A stretch of DNA of 64,000 nucleotides from Balaenoptera acutorostrata (GCF_949987535.1 NC_080066.1:94569600-94633599), one strand, 5' to 3'. Shown: positions 51,501 to 63,316, counted from the first letter of the stretch. The notes: generated from the sequence alone by a model not told the origin. Numbers and translations: made by a program.

Positions 51501-52997
51501 GCCAAATCAAACAGAATGTTTCCAAGCCTGCCTGAATCTGACCTATTTAAGGACTTAAATTGATTTCTGAAAATGATGCAAAAATATCATAATGTCCAGT
51601 TCACATATGACCAATACACACAATAAGCCCTGCTACATAATAAATACTTGGTATACAATGGGGTATTGTGGCCCCCACCTCAAATAGGCAACAAACATGA
51701 TATAATTCAAATCAGCAGAAAAGAAGTAAAATATCAGTCTTATCTTACAAAGGGAAGGTACTCCCAAAGGCCTAATTAATTTTATACACAGCTGATTTGA
51801 AAAGGCTTTCCGGCATCCTAAATCAAATCAAGAATTTCTGCCAATGACTGCAACTCACCCCCTTGTTCATCCAGCGTAGTGATAGTCTTGATTCCTGCAT
51901 CCTGAGACTAAAAGAAGGGAAAAATGCTGAGAGCACAGCAAAATAAAAACAAAACAGAAACAGAACCTACAAGGTCTGAAAAACAGCAAGAGAGAATCAT
52001 TAGAAACTTAAGTTTCTCAGAGGACTAGAGCTACAGAGGAAACTGATCTCCCCAAACCAACACACTTTAACATATTAACCCCCCAAAACAAGTCACAAAT
52101 TCATGGTGAATTGTCTTCCCTGTCATATTCCAATACTATCAATTAGAAAAACAAAAAAGGCCCATTACTGCATGGTTTGACAATTTCAGCAATTGCTGGT
52201 TTCAAATAATAAAGCTTATTGATACAATACCCTTCTGATTCTTAACAGTAATTCCAGCCTGTGCTATCAGAATCCCTTCTATACAGTTTCTATACTTAAC
52301 TTGATGATTAAACACTTTCTTACCTCAATGGCTAAACCCAGGATTCTCCTTGTACTTTCCAGAGACTAGGAAAAAACACAGAGTTTCAGCATTCTACAAC
52401 ATGTAGCAACCGGCCCCCCCACCAGCCCAAAATCTGATCACAGGCCATATTCATAATGCTACTCTATTTTTAAAGATTGCCAGCCCATCCACCTCTCCCT
52501 TTAAAACAAAAAAAGAAAGCTTATTACTATAATTTTGGTTATTTTCTTCCTACCAGATGGTCCTTAAGAGAAAATTTGGAAGGTGAAGTTAATGGGATTT
52601 ATAAAAAATTTAATGTAAGCAGAAATCTAGGTATATTACACAGATATTAGAAAACCCTGTTAAAATTAAATGTCAGAATTCCTCAAATCTAGAATATTTT
52701 TGTTGTAAGTAACTGTTCAGTAATGACTAAAAAAAAAAAAAAAAAACAAATTGTTTTCACTTATTTAGCTTTTTGATGAGTTGAAAAAATAAGGAGCTAG
52801 TAATGGCGCTCTAGAGCAAATGCATTCTTTGATATAAAGATACTAGGAAGAAGCCAAAATGGTCTTCTAAGAAGGTCCTCTCATCCTTCCACTGTGAAAA
52901 CTGAAAGAGAATAATTACTTATTCCAAGTAAAACCTTTACCTCATCAGTAACCTGGTTAGCCCTCAGCTGAATTTCTTCTGCTGACAGATTATCCAT
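39566..52997 (-). CDS. SNAP23: SNAP23, Qbc-SNARE
   Basis: SNAP23 is the widely expressed homologue of SNAP25. It supplies two helices to SNARE complexes with syntaxins and VAMPs for plasma-membrane exocytosis. Coding exons are 52941-52997, 52324-52365, 51859-51907, 50992-51109, 42070-42228, 40839-40983 and 39566-39631. All have AG/GT borders and join to exactly 211 residues, the human length. It starts [15 protein letters not shown] and ends [14 protein letters not shown] helix 1 spans about 14-76 with zero-layer Gln48. The membrane-anchoring cluster CCGLCVCPC (79-87) keeps all five cysteines that are palmitoylated in the family. SNARE helix 2 spans about 146-208 with zero-layer Gln180. The ATG exon begins at an acceptor (53043-53044) with 45 bp of 5' UTR, so a non-coding exon and promoter lie further right, outside the window. 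The intron between 42228 and 50992 is 8.8 kb. Confidence 0.97.
41210..41391 (+). mobile_element. Non-autonomous hAT transposon (MER5-like)
   Basis: The ends 'tagtggtttttcaaagtgta' and 'aaagaactactg', with an internal 'cctcccaggtgattctgatg', follow the MER5 consensus. It lies in SNAP23 intron 5 (counting coding exons), between exons 5 and 6. Confidence 0.8.
41403..41635 (+). mobile_element. Non-autonomous hAT transposon
   Basis: 'agccaaatctggcctgcctt', 'ggttttatttgaacacagcc' and 'tttactatctgaccctttac' belong to the same family as 27134-27457. It directly follows the MER5-like element. Confidence 0.75.
41810..41953 (+). repeat. Short CHR-type SINE
   Basis: The tRNA-like head 'ggacttcgctggtggtccag' with a complete B box is followed by 'gccgtgcggcc' and a long A-run. 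GGAATAA repeats flank it. Confidence 0.92.
42760..42900 (+). mobile_element. L1 3' tail fragment
   Basis: 'gggattgacatatatacact' followed by 'aacctgctgtataaaaaaat' is the terminal part of an L1 3' UTR with poly(A). Confidence 0.75.
43597..43963 (-). repeat. CHR-type SINE, full length
   Basis: This is the reverse complement ending 'ccaccagggaagtcccc', with the T-run tail at left and several tandem-like 'tctgtagttgtggcgc' segments as in the long subfamily. Confidence 0.92.
47681..47815 (+). repeat. Short SINE closely resembling tRNA-Glu, 17 bp duplication
   Basis: The head 'gtagttaggactcggcgctt' and 'gggttcgatccctggtaggg' are close to a tRNA-Glu gene, with A and B boxes nearly intact. Perfect 17 bp flanks CAAAGTTACTGACAAAG occur at 47664-47680 and 47816-47832. 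It lies in the large SNAP23 intron. Confidence 0.95.
48200..48380 (+). repeat. MIR element
   Basis: 'gaatctcagctcttccactt', 'tgcctctgtttccccatatg' and 'taaaatggtgataataagag' are the MIR core in direct orientation. Confidence 0.8.
50230..50680 (+). repeat. L2-like sequence
   Basis: 'cagagcccaactcaagtcct' and 'ttgaagccaggatccaagtc' resemble the 3' third of LINE-2 elements. Diverged. Confidence 0.5.
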
Positions 52998-53146
52998 GAT
53001 GAATTAAAACTTGATAGGTGGAGAAACTGAAATGTGGATATTCTGTAAGAATAAGGACACAAAAAACAAGTTTGTTTGAGCAAAGAGTGTATATTTATGG
53101 AATTTAGGATACTTGGAAAACACGGTAAAATAGCCTATCTTTCTCG

Positions 53147-53179
53147 CTATCTATCTATCTATCTACCTATCTATCTATA
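53147..53179. repeat. (TATC)n microsatellite
   Basis: Eight tetranucleotide units with one interruption ('ctac'). Confidence 0.9.
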
Positions 53180-53984
53180 TTTCAGGTGAAGAAATTAAGG
53201 CTGAGAGATGGTAAGTAAATGCTTAAATGCTAGTTATTACCAGAGGTGAAACTAAAACTCAGGTTTCAGAACTTCCAGTGAAGCACTGTTTCTAATAGGA
53301 AAGTGGTCCTTCTACTTTGAGAAGGAAGGCATTATTAGAAGACAAGCTTCAAGAAACTATTAAAATGAATTCCTGGTTGTACAATGTTCTTTGTACATTG
53401 TCTGAATATGGAAAAGCAATAAGGTGAAGAAGTCGAAGTTAGGTAGTGTTCCATTAGTAAAGTAACAAATTCAAAGTCGTGTGCCTGCAGAGCACAGGAA
53501 ACACTCTAAAAATGTGCCAGTTGTCCAGGCTACTCATTGGAGAAAATGGAATACTTTCATTCTTAACAAGAAAAGGATAATGTTGATACAAAGAGCTCAG
53601 AAAAGACCTAGCTTTTATTAAGAGTAGACTCTCCCTTTCCAATTACTGTGTGGTTTGTTATTTTAGTGAAGTCCCTAAGAAACTGTACAATTATTCTTCT
53701 ATACTTAGTAACTTAGTAACTCATAGTAACTCAGGAAGTGATATCACAGACATTCAAACTGAAACATAATACTTTTAATAGGTGAAGATTCCAAGAGTCC
53801 TGCCTTGTAAAATTAACAGCGATACATTGTTGTATAGTATTCTTCTTTGAGCAGTCATGTGGAGTAATAAGCACTGTGTGACTTACCTAGGTTGTTTTCT
53901 TTTTATTACATTTGCTAGCTTTGTTATTAAAAATTTGAAAACCAATTTTACCAAAGCCCTTTGTCAATGACACATATAAAAGTG

Positions 53985-54205
53985 TGGTTCACATTCTGGA
54001 TTCATCCCCAGGGGACATGTGGCAATGTCTGGAGAATTTTTTGATTGCCAGGAGTTGGGGGGGTAAGGAGGAGTAATGTTACTGGCATCTAGTTGGTAGA
54101 GGCCAGGGATACTGCTAAACCTCCTATAATGCTCCTTGGGACAGTCCCACAACAAGAATTACCTGGCCCAAAATGTCAAAGTGCTCAGGTTGAGAAATCC
54201 TGCCA
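53985..54205 (+). mobile_element. Non-autonomous hAT transposon
   Basis: 'ggacatgtggcaatgtctgg', 'ctggcatctagttggtagag' and 'gttgagaaatcctgcc' follow a well-known Charlie-type MITE from head to tail. Confidence 0.7.
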
Positions 54206-57179
54206 TGGAGTACACTCACTGACGAGCAGGGAACTTTGTTAACTAAGAAGGTACTAGACTGAACACTTGGAGGGAAAGGATTTTATTATATTTTTGTACC
54301 TCTAACACCTAACAGGATCTGACAGTTCGTACCCCAGTAAATGTGTGCTGAATGAACAAATAAGTAGAAAAACAAGATGTACGCTCACTTAAGTGGATCT
54401 TAGAAACAAAGCTACATGTAATAGTAGCACAAAGCCTTCAAATAAACACTAGAACCACAAACCAAAAAATTGCCATTACATGTGTATGATTTAGAATGGC
54501 CTGCTGGTCACATACATATCTTTTTAGTCACATCCGTAGCTAACCAACACTTTTATTAGAACCATCTAAACAAAAAGTGACAATATACCATTCCTAGGAC
54601 AGGAAGGCATTACATTTAGGGCCTTGTTTATAATTCTACTGTCATTGTTAACCATTTCAGGATTTAATTAAGATTTTGAGCCTTGATTAAAGACATTAAT
54701 GCTCATAAAACTACTGTTATTAAAATTATTAAATTGCCAAAAGTTGCAAATTTAATCTCATAGCTTGTATGCCACAGTAGGACTGTGGCTCTGCCAAAAG
54801 GTTCATATACTAAGATACATAATCAAGATATAAAGGTCTCTCTTAAATTAAGAACTGATCATTCATTAGATATAAGCATAAACAGAACCACATGCTTTAT
54901 TACCTTGCTAATTGTTTATGAGACTTTCGCTTTAATCACACATATGATTATGCTACAGTTTCTCTTCTGTCAGTCTTTCATAGTTGTAATTATAAAAAGA
55001 AAAGGAAGTTGCTTTGTACCCTCCCACCGTTTTTGTATGCTTTTCCTTTCTATAATATCCCCATCTGCCTGCCCAGGCAGTCTCGTGCTTTCCCACACAA
55101 GGTACCTTTCAAAGCCTGTCCTTCCTAGGCGGTACGCTCCGAAGTTATCTATCCCTCTCACGTGAAACTCCTAAATGCCTCACAGAGCAGAAACTGTTAA
55201 GAAAAGCAATACACACTAATCAGTTAGTATGTGGAAATGACATCCCGATTAGGTTTTCCAATATAGTATACTATGGGCAGGAAGATATTTTGGGCGTAAG
55301 GAAGCTCAGATCTCTCAAATTGTATAATTTTGTAATTCTACTCCTAGAAGTGATTCTTGCCAATTACAAGTCAATATTTGTTATTCTCCTAGTAAATATG
55401 AGCAAAACTCCATGTAGGTTCAAAGAGAGGCTTGAATGCAAAACTGACCTCTGTCAAACTTAAAGATTCCAAGAGTCCTTGCCTTTAATTATCAAAAAAA
55501 AAAAAATTAAAAGATTAAAAAAAAAAAAAGGCAGATATAGCTGGGAAGCAGAGGTGAAGAGTCACTCCTGGCATAGCAGAGGTGCCATTTTTTAGGACAC
55601 ACCTTTTAAGTGAACTCAAAGTGCTGCCTAGTACTTCTTTTTTTCCTCCCTGAGCAGATGACACACAAAACAAGAAACAGACTTCTGTAAAGTTCTCTCA
55701 CGTTTGGCATGCTGATATCAGGACAGAGCTGCCTAAGACTTCTCTACTCTGGATTTTTGAGGATGTTGAGCACATGATTGAAGTAAATGGGAGTAAGTGA
55801 GACAAAGCAGAATTGTAAGGGGAAGGCCAAAGAGAGACAAAGAATAATACTCCCTAGGCTATTTTAGCCTTTACTAAACTGCTCAGAAGTGTCAGGCAGG
55901 GTGCAAGCTAGAACTAGCTATATAGCTTTACTTGTATTTATTATCTCCAGAAGTTTTTCTCATGGAGTCAGGAAGGGCTATCGAGAATGGTAGAGTAAAG
56001 AGAATTAGAGAAGGGGGAGGGGAAGGAAAAATGAAACATCACTTGACACAAAGATCCCATTAAACTTACTTTTCTTAGGTATAACCCAATAGATTAAATA
56101 TCTGTGCCATTTTCCCAATGCTCCTGGGAACTTACGCTATATGTGTGCCTTTGAGATGAAAATGCAAGATTTTTCTCAGTGCTTTTACACCCTATTTCCC
56201 TTACTATGGTTCACTTGGGCTTACTAGCAGACTCCTAGTTTATCTTTCTTAATTTCTTTTCTGTTATAAACCTTGGGGGGAGAGGGGAGGAAGAAATGTT
56301 CACTGAGCATGTACTATGTATCATATACCCATCTAAGTTATTTATATATGTCATTATGTCTGTTATACCACTTTATAGGTGGGGAAACTAAGGCTCAGTT
56401 TAAGTAAGTAATTTGCCCAAGGTGACTGAGTAAAGAGCAGATTTATTATTCAAGGCTGGATCAACTCTGAAACCAAGGCTAGCTCACGGTCTCGTAAATA
56501 GTCTTACTGTTGGATGTACCGCCCCTTAATAAGATATGAGAACTGTTGAATATAAGAATAGAGGCTAAGCACTCCACCTGATGGCTCATTTCAAAATTTC
56601 AGATACTTTCTATAGTAATACCATGAAATCTTATCTCTTCCACAGACTCAAAGATGGTTAAACTGAAGGAAGAACTAGAAAGACCAGAGCAATCATGGTT
56701 TTCATCTGTTTTATAATAATTTAGAACCTGAAAAATATCTACATTAATTTAGAAAACGAAAATAATACTACTGGAAAGAATACAAAGTAAAAAGGACTCA
56801 GAACTTAACAGGAGATCCACATGTCTTCATTGATAAAAATGGAGGGATACTCAGGAAGTAATGAAGAAATAGCACTTTAAATCACTGGTTCCTGACAAGA
56901 CCAATATAAGAATGATTTTATAAAGTATTAACTCAGTTTATACTGGAAAGCAAGGATTTTGCATTAAATTATTCTACCATTAGTTTCCTGCCTATTCCTT
57001 CTCTTAAAACGTAGTTAATCACAATGTAAGTTGCTCTATGAGTTACACTCATACAGTTATTACTGTACTCTTTAACAGTTTGATAAAATTTGCAATTCTC
57101 TTTGGCATATTTTGATTAGACTTTCATGGTAACTAATGTATTTACAACAAGTAGAAACTTCTGTTCAGAGCAGGCTAGC

Positions 57180-57410
57180 ACAGTGGTTAGTAGTGGGAGC
57201 TCCAGCATCCAAATTCTGGCCCCAAAACTGTATTTGTTGTGTGACCCTGGGCAAGCTACCTATCCCCACTAAAGTTCAGTGTCTGCATTTGTAAGATAGA
57301 GATAACAGATCTATTTCAAAGGCTTTTTTGGTGAAGATTAAAAAAGATGATCCATACAAAGTGCTTAGCACAGTGCCTGAAGCATAGCTGGTATTCAAGT
57401 GTTAGCCATT
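57180..57410 (+). repeat. MIR element
   Basis: 'gctagcacagtggttagtag', 'gtgtgaccctgggcaagcta' and 'gtgcttagcacagtgcctga' are MIR head, core and tail in order. Confidence 0.85.
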
Positions 57411-58018
57411 ATTTCAATATCATTAGGGAAGCAGAAATAGTAGGCAAAACAAAAGTAAAGTAACAATGTTAAATATGAGTGATATCAATGTAAATGCAAC
57501 TGAAAATAATTGCTACTAAATATTAACTGTTCCATCTGAAGACTAAATTTGAATATTAAAGTTGATGATACTGTATAGGCTATACTATTTTCATGCCAGT
57601 CATGAGGCCTGTGGTTCTCCCACGTAATCAGTCAGCTCATGGAAGTGATGCTGCTCCATGAAGGTTACCTCTCAGTACTGGTTAATTAAACTTCACTGCT
57701 TGTTATCAAAAAAAAAAAAAAAAATCCATCAGGATGGAGAACTAAACCAAGTTTCCGGTTGATAGCTACTAATCTAGACAAATATATATAACTTTGCATG
57801 TCTAAAAAATTAAAGACTTAAAAAAATTAAATGATTCTTTTTTTCTGGCTAAAGCCGGCAAACACAAACCACAAAAGGGCTTAGGTTATGAAGGTTAGTA
57901 TATTATACAGTGAACAAAGGAGACTTAAAAAAAAATTAAATATGTGCTATAATTACCGGAGGGTTAAAATATGGGTAGAAAAAAGTCTGGAAGGGAATCA
58001 TCAAAATATAACCAATGG

Positions 58019-58330
58019 GGCTTCCCTGGTGGCGCAGTGGTTAAGAATCTGCCTGCCAATGCAGGGAACACGGGTTCGAGCCCTGGTCTGGGAAGATCCC
58101 ACATGCCACGGAGCAACTAAGCCCGTGAGCCACAACTACTGAGCCTGCGCATCTGGAGCATCTGGAGCCCCGTGCTCCGCAACGGGAGAGGCCGCGACAG
58201 TAAGAGGCCCGCGCACCGCGATGAAGAGTGGCCCCCGCTCGCCGCAAGTGGAGAAAGCCCTCGCACAGAAACGAAGACCCAACACAGCCAAAAATTAATT
58301 AATTAATTAATTAATTTAAAAAAAAAAAAG
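58019..58330 (+). repeat. CHR-type SINE, full length, with apparent 3' transduction
   Basis: The element begins 'ggcttccctggtggcgcagt' and ends in (TTAA)n and poly(A) at about 58330. The matching target-site repeat is not there but 59 bp later: ATATAACCAATGG at 58006-58018 recurs at 58390-58402. The sequence between (58331-58389) ends in its own A-run. Confidence 0.93.
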
Positions 58331-59089
58331 AATGTATCAAGCGTTCAGCAAAGTGCTTGGCACTCAATAAATATTTGTTAAAAAAAAATATATAACCAAT
58401 GGCTGTTGTGATACAGTAGAATTAAAAGTGATTTTTCTTCTTTTTCCAAATAGTTTGTAATGTACTACTTTTAAATTTCATACATTTATTTTTATTGTAA
58501 AATATGATAGTTTATGACAACCAAGAAAAGAGATTTATAAGATTGGAGAAAACAAGGACAAGGAATAAATTCTAGACCCTAATTCATAAGCATAATATCA
58601 ATTCTTAGCCTTTCCTGAGACAGATCTTCCAGTTGGCACATATTCACAGTAAGTGTAAATCTGTGGAAACATTTCTGTCCACTAATTGATGATCACCCAC
58701 CCCAACCATAAAAGTATAGAAATAATACAGTGGAAAAATTTGTCCTAAACTGCTAAAAGTTGTTTAGAGAAAAGGCCCTTGCTATGGTTTGGCTGGGAAA
58801 CATACTTCACATGATGTGGCAGGAGTGGGCTCTAATGGAGTCTGAATAAGTTCTTAGTACTTTCATGGCAAAATACTAAGAAATGGATAAAAGATGATCC
58901 CATAAAGAAGCAGAGAACGTAGCTGTAATTGAGAATTAACAACAGCTCCATCCTGGAGTACAGTCAATCTTCTGTCATAGCCCCTCACCTCCAGTGTATT
59001 CTTGTTCTCTAACTTTTCTAATGACATTCAGCTCCGTCAGGGATTCAAAGAAAATGTATGAAATGAGAAGCCATTTAAATGAAAGTCTG

Positions 59090-59279
59090 GGACTTCCCAG
59101 TTGGCGCAGCAGTTAAGACTCCGTGCTCCCAATGCAGGGGGCCCGGGTTCAATCCCTGGTCAGGGAACTAGATCCCACATGCATGCCACAACTAAGAGTT
59201 CGCATGCCACAACTAAGGAGCCTGCTGGCCGCATCTAAGACCTGGTGCAACCTAAAATAAATACATAAATTAATAAATT
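59090..59279 (+). repeat. CHR-type SINE, shorter subfamily, 12 bp duplication
   Basis: AATGAAAGTCTG occurs at 59078-59089 and 59280-59291. The element starts 'ggacttcccagttggcgcag' and ends in AT-rich repeats. Confidence 0.95.
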
Positions 59280-59320
59280 AATGAAAGTCTGTAGGATTTG
59301 CTTTAAAATAATTAGAAGTT

Positions 59321-59446
59321 GGGACTTCCCTGGTGGTCCAGTGGTTAAGATTCCACACTTCCACTGCAGGGGGAGCAGGTCCGATCCCTGGTCGGGGAGC
59401 TAAGATCCCATATGCTATGTGGTGAAAAAACAAACAAACAAACAAC
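59321..59446 (+). repeat. Short CHR-type SINE
   Basis: The head 'gggacttccctggtggtcca' and 'ccgatccctggtcggggagc' lead to a (CAAA)n tail. It lies only 41 bp after the preceding SINE. Confidence 0.92.
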
Positions 59447-59829
59447 AAATGTGGGGAAATGGGTGGGAGTATAGAGGATGCAAAGAATGGCCATGACTGC
59501 TGAAGCTGGGTGAATAATACACGGAGGGTCATTATGCTACTTTCTCAACTTTTTATTATGAAAAAATTTAAAAATATACAAAAAATATTTTAAATGGCAG
59601 CTAACTTTTTAATAATCTTTACTCACCATTTTGAAAGTCTAGATAGTGGGAAGGGGATTGAGAGGACTCTAACTACAATAGTTGATATTTATAAAGCATT
59701 ATACATGCAAGACACTCTTCAAAGAAATATTAAAAAAATATAAATACACACACACATTCATTAATCCTTACAACACTGTCTTAGTCCATTAAGGCTTCAA
59801 TAACAAAATACCACAGACTGGGTATTTTA

Positions 59830-60116
59830 TAAATTTATTTATTTATTCATTTTTAGCTGTGTTGGGTCTTCGTTTCTGTGCGAGGGCTTTCTCTAGTTGC
59901 GGCGAGCGGGGGCCACTCTTCATTGTGGTGCGCGGGCCTCTCACTGTCGCGGCCTCTCTTGTTGCGGAGCACAGGCTCCAGACGCGCAGGCTCAGTAGTT
60001 GTGGCTCACGGGCCTAGTTGCTCCGCGGCATGTGGGATCTTCCCAGACCAGGGCTCGAACCCGTGTCCCCTGCATTGGCAGGCAGATTCTCAACCACTGC
60101 ACCACCAGGGAAGCCC
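59830..60116 (-). repeat. CHR-type SINE, full length
   Basis: This is the reverse complement ending 'accaccagggaagccc'. The flank TGGGTATTTTA occurs left (about 59819) and again only after an extra 'ttttaataaatttatttatt' stretch at right (about 60139), suggesting the inserted unit carried an extra A-rich piece at its 5' end. Confidence 0.92.
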
Positions 60117-60586
60117 TTTTTTTAATAAATTTATTTATTTTGGGTATTTTAAAAGTTCTTGTAAGGGCCCTCTTTATGATTTAAAGCACCCTCACATGGT
60201 GGGAGGGGCTAGGAGCTCTCTGGTGTCTCTTTTATAAGAGACTAATCCCATTAATGAGGGTTTCACCCTCATGGTTTAAGCACCACCCAAAGACTCTACC
60301 TACTAACACCATCACATCTAGCATTACGACGTTAACATATGCATTTTGGAGGGGAGGACATACAAACATTCAACCCTAGCAAACACTGTTTAATCCCACA
60401 TTTTACAGATGTACAAACTAAGGAACAGTGAGGTTAAGCAACTTTTGCAAGTAGAGCCAGGATGAAACCCAGGAAGATTGCTCTAGAGCATGTGTTTTCA
60501 ATTACTATTATGCATATTAGATGGAGAGCAGAGAACCACATTATCAAGTCATTCAAATCTGTAGCAGCTTTGCCCAAAGAAAAGTA

Positions 60587-60709
60587 CAGTTGACCCTTGA
60601 ACAATGCAGGGGTTACGTTAGTACTGTAGTAGGTATTTATTGGAAAAAAAAAATCTGCGTGTAAGTGTATCCACCCAGTTTAAACCCACCTTGTTCAAGG
60701 GTCAACCTG
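60587..60709. mobile_element. Tigger-like MITE with TA duplication
   Basis: The left end 'cagttgacccttgaacaatg' and right end 'ttgttcaagggtcaacctg' are near-perfect inverted repeats. TA dinucleotides flank both sides, the Tc1/mariner target signature. No transposase. Confidence 0.85.
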
Positions 60710-60794
60710 TATACACATGAAGTCCCTGTGAGACAGGAAGGGGGCTGGGCACAACCTTTAAAAGAATGGCATTGCCACTGAGGACACAACATAA

Positions 60795-61272
60795 ACTGGT
60801 TACATAAACTGGTTAGGTCCAAGATGGTGGAGGAGTCGACTTCCACTAGACCTTGGGCCTCAGTATACGCTCATCATAACACATCAGCAAGCTAAATGAC
60901 ACATCCACAGGCGCCATGACAGTTCCGAGGCCAACCATAAAAGGCCAAAAAGTGGGTGGTGGCCCAATTCCTGGAAATCCCTGCCCCTTCCTCAAAATAG
61001 CTGGAATAATCTTCCCACTCATTAGCCTATGAAATTACCCACCCCTATAAAAATTGACAACCCCGTACCTTGGGGCCCTCGCCTTCTGAGATGGCCCACA
61101 CTCTGTCTATGGAGTGTGTATCTCTCCCTGAATAAACCTTCTTTCACTTTACTATGGCGCTCTTGAATTCTTTCCTACGCCAAGCCAAGAACCCACACTC
61201 CAGCCCTCCCAGCGACTCACCTGAGAGCTGGGACATGACCATCCTCTCGAGTCCCACTTTCTTTCCTGCAAC
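60795..61272 (+). mobile_element. Probable solo LTR of an endogenous retrovirus
   Basis: The order is 'ccaagatggtggaggagtcg', a TATA-like 'cccctataaaaattgac' near 61050, an AATAAA at about 61130, then a pyrimidine-rich end 'tttcctgcaaca'. This is the U3-R-U5 plan of a gammaretrovirus-like LTR. No internal viral coding sequence is nearby. Boundaries are approximate. Confidence 0.65.
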
Positions 61273-61331
61273 ACCTGCCTTCTGTTTTTCAAGTTGCAAG
61301 TCTAACTCCATGCTTAAAGCACATTTTAGAG

Positions 61332-61509
61332 CAGTGATTCCCAGCCTTGGCTACACGTTATAATCACCTGATGAGCCTTTATAAATTTGGAGGCCAAGGC
61401 TGCAGCCCACACTAATTAAATAAGAATCTCTGCGGATGGGAGCCAGGCATCAGTCAGTTTTAAAACTCTCCAGGTGATTTCAATGTGTGGCCAAGGTTGA
61501 AAACCACTG
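61332..61509 (+). mobile_element. Non-autonomous hAT transposon (MER5-like)
   Basis: The ends 'cagtgattcccagccttggc' and 'aggttgaaaaccactg' flank a diverged MER5 interior. The flanking octamers ttttagag and tttcagat agree at 6 of 8 positions. Confidence 0.8.
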
Positions 61510-61644
61510 TTTCAGATAAAAGTTTTTGTTTGTTAATATACAAACAAGTACTAATGGATGATATTCTCCCTGTTACAATTCTCGTACCTAATGGAGGAAA
61601 AACATAGATAGAGGCTAACGACACAGGACAAGAACAACTCAGGC

Positions 61645-61788
61645 TTCAAAAAGTTAAACACAGAACTACCATGGGATCTAGCAATTTCATTCCTACATAT
61701 ATTAGAAATGAAAACGTATGTCCACACAAAAACTTGTACACCAATGTTAAAGCAGCATTATTCGTAAGAGTCAAAAAGAAGGAAAAAA
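61645..61788 (+). mobile_element. L1 ORF2 C-terminal fragment
   Basis: 'acagaactaccatgggatct' and 'aaagcagcattattcgtaag' are the conserved C-terminal ORF2 region of L1. A short remnant. Confidence 0.75.
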
Positions 61789-62534
61789 CTGAGAGGGGGA
61801 TGAAGATGGCAGAGTAGCATGACGTGGAGCTCACCCTCCCCAACAAACACATCAAAAACACATCTACAAGTGGAACAATTCTCAGGGAAAACTGCTGGAA
61901 ACTGACAGAAGAACTCCTATACAACCAAAGCTACAGGAGAGATCTCCATGTAACGGAGTAGGATAGAAAAAAGGCTTCAGGTCAGGATCTGCAACCTTGG
62001 GAGGGATCTGGAAGGAAGAGAAGGCCTGCACGGGCAGACTCTCACCCTGGGGAACAAGCAGGTCAAGCAACAATCTGGACATCCCAGTCCTGGGGTCCTG
62101 CGCAAAGGAGAAAAGCCCTGTTGGCTGCTGGGAGAACCACTATGACAGAATGAAGGGCTGCAGAAGAATAGACTCTACTTGAGAGGAGTGCACATGTGCT
62201 GGCCTGCCAACAATCAGGGAGAAGAGAGCCTTGCACTGGTAGCTGCCCCATCCTTGCAGATCCTGAGTTCAAAGGTGGTAATAAAAATGCTAATTGAATT
62301 AAGAAAGATTATCAATAGAAATGCAGGTCACTGTTACAAAGATCTAGAAACTATAAAAATGAACCAGTCAAAAACAGATAATTCAATGGCTGAGATAAAA
62401 AGCAATCTGGAAGCAATGAATAGCTGACTAAATGACACAAAAGTAAGTGATCTGTAAGATAGAATAATGGAAATAACCCAGTCAGAACAAACAGAACATA
62501 CAACTCAATAACAACAACAAAAAACAACCCAATT

Positions 62535-62864
62535 GGGGCTTCCCTGGTGGCACAGTGGTTGAGAATCTGCCTGCCAATGCAGGGGACACGGGTTCGAGCC
62601 CTGGTCTGGGAAGATCCCACATGTCACGGAGCAACTAGACCCGTGAGCCACAACTACTGAGCCTGCGCGTCTGGAGCCTGTGCTCCGCAACGAGAAGCCG
62701 CGACAGTGAGAGGCCCGCGCACCGCGATGAAGAGTGGCCCCCACTCGCCTCAACTAGAGAAAGCCCTCGCACAGAAACGAAGACCGAACACAGCCAAAAA
62801 AATAATAATAATAATAATAAATAAATAAATAAATAAAAATTAAAATAAAACAAAAAAACCCCAC
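62535..62864 (+). repeat. CHR-type SINE, full length
   Basis: The element begins 'ggggcttccctggtggcaca' and ends in (AAT)n, (AAAT)n and A-runs. CCCAATT flanks both sides within the L1. Confidence 0.92.
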
Positions 62865-62882
62865 CCAATTAGAAAATGGGCA

Positions 62883-63138
62883 GGGACTTCCCTGGTGGCA
62901 CAGTGGTTAAGACTCCGCACTCCCTCTGCGTGCCACAACTACTGAAGCCCACGCACCTAGAGTCCACGCTCCGCAACAAGAGAAGCCACCACAATGAGAA
63001 GCCCGTGCACCACAACAAAGAATAGTCCCCACCCACCGCAACTAGAGAAAGCCGATGCACAGCAACGAAGACCCAATGCAGCCAAAAATAAATAAATAAA
63101 ATAAATTAATTAAAATAATAATAATAATAAAAAAAAAG
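62883..63138 (+). repeat. CHR-type SINE with internal deletion
   Basis: The head 'gggacttccctggtggcaca' goes from 'ctccgcactccctctg' straight to 'cgtgccacaactactgaagc', so the B-box region is missing. It ends in long AAT-rich repeats. Confidence 0.9.
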
Positions 63139-63277
63139 ACTCCACGCTCCCAATGCAGGGGGTCCAGGGTTTGATCCTTGGTCAGGGAACTAGATCCCAC
63201 ATACATGCCGCAACTAACAGTGCGCATGCCGCAACTAAGGAGCCCGCCTGCTGCAACTAAGACCCAGTGCAACCAAA

Positions 63278-63308
<31 letters not shown>
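63139..63308 (+). repeat. CHR-type SINE, 5'-truncated
   Basis: The element starts inside the tRNA-like head at 'gactccacgctcccaatgca', retains 'ccttggtcagggaac', and ends in a 20-odd base A-run. Confidence 0.9.
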
Positions 63309-63316
63309 GGGCAGAA

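Noticed and set aside
54785..55165. 126-codon frame upstream of SNAP23
   Set aside because: It is a chance frame in AT-rich intronic DNA, with no CpG island, no splice context and no family resemblance.
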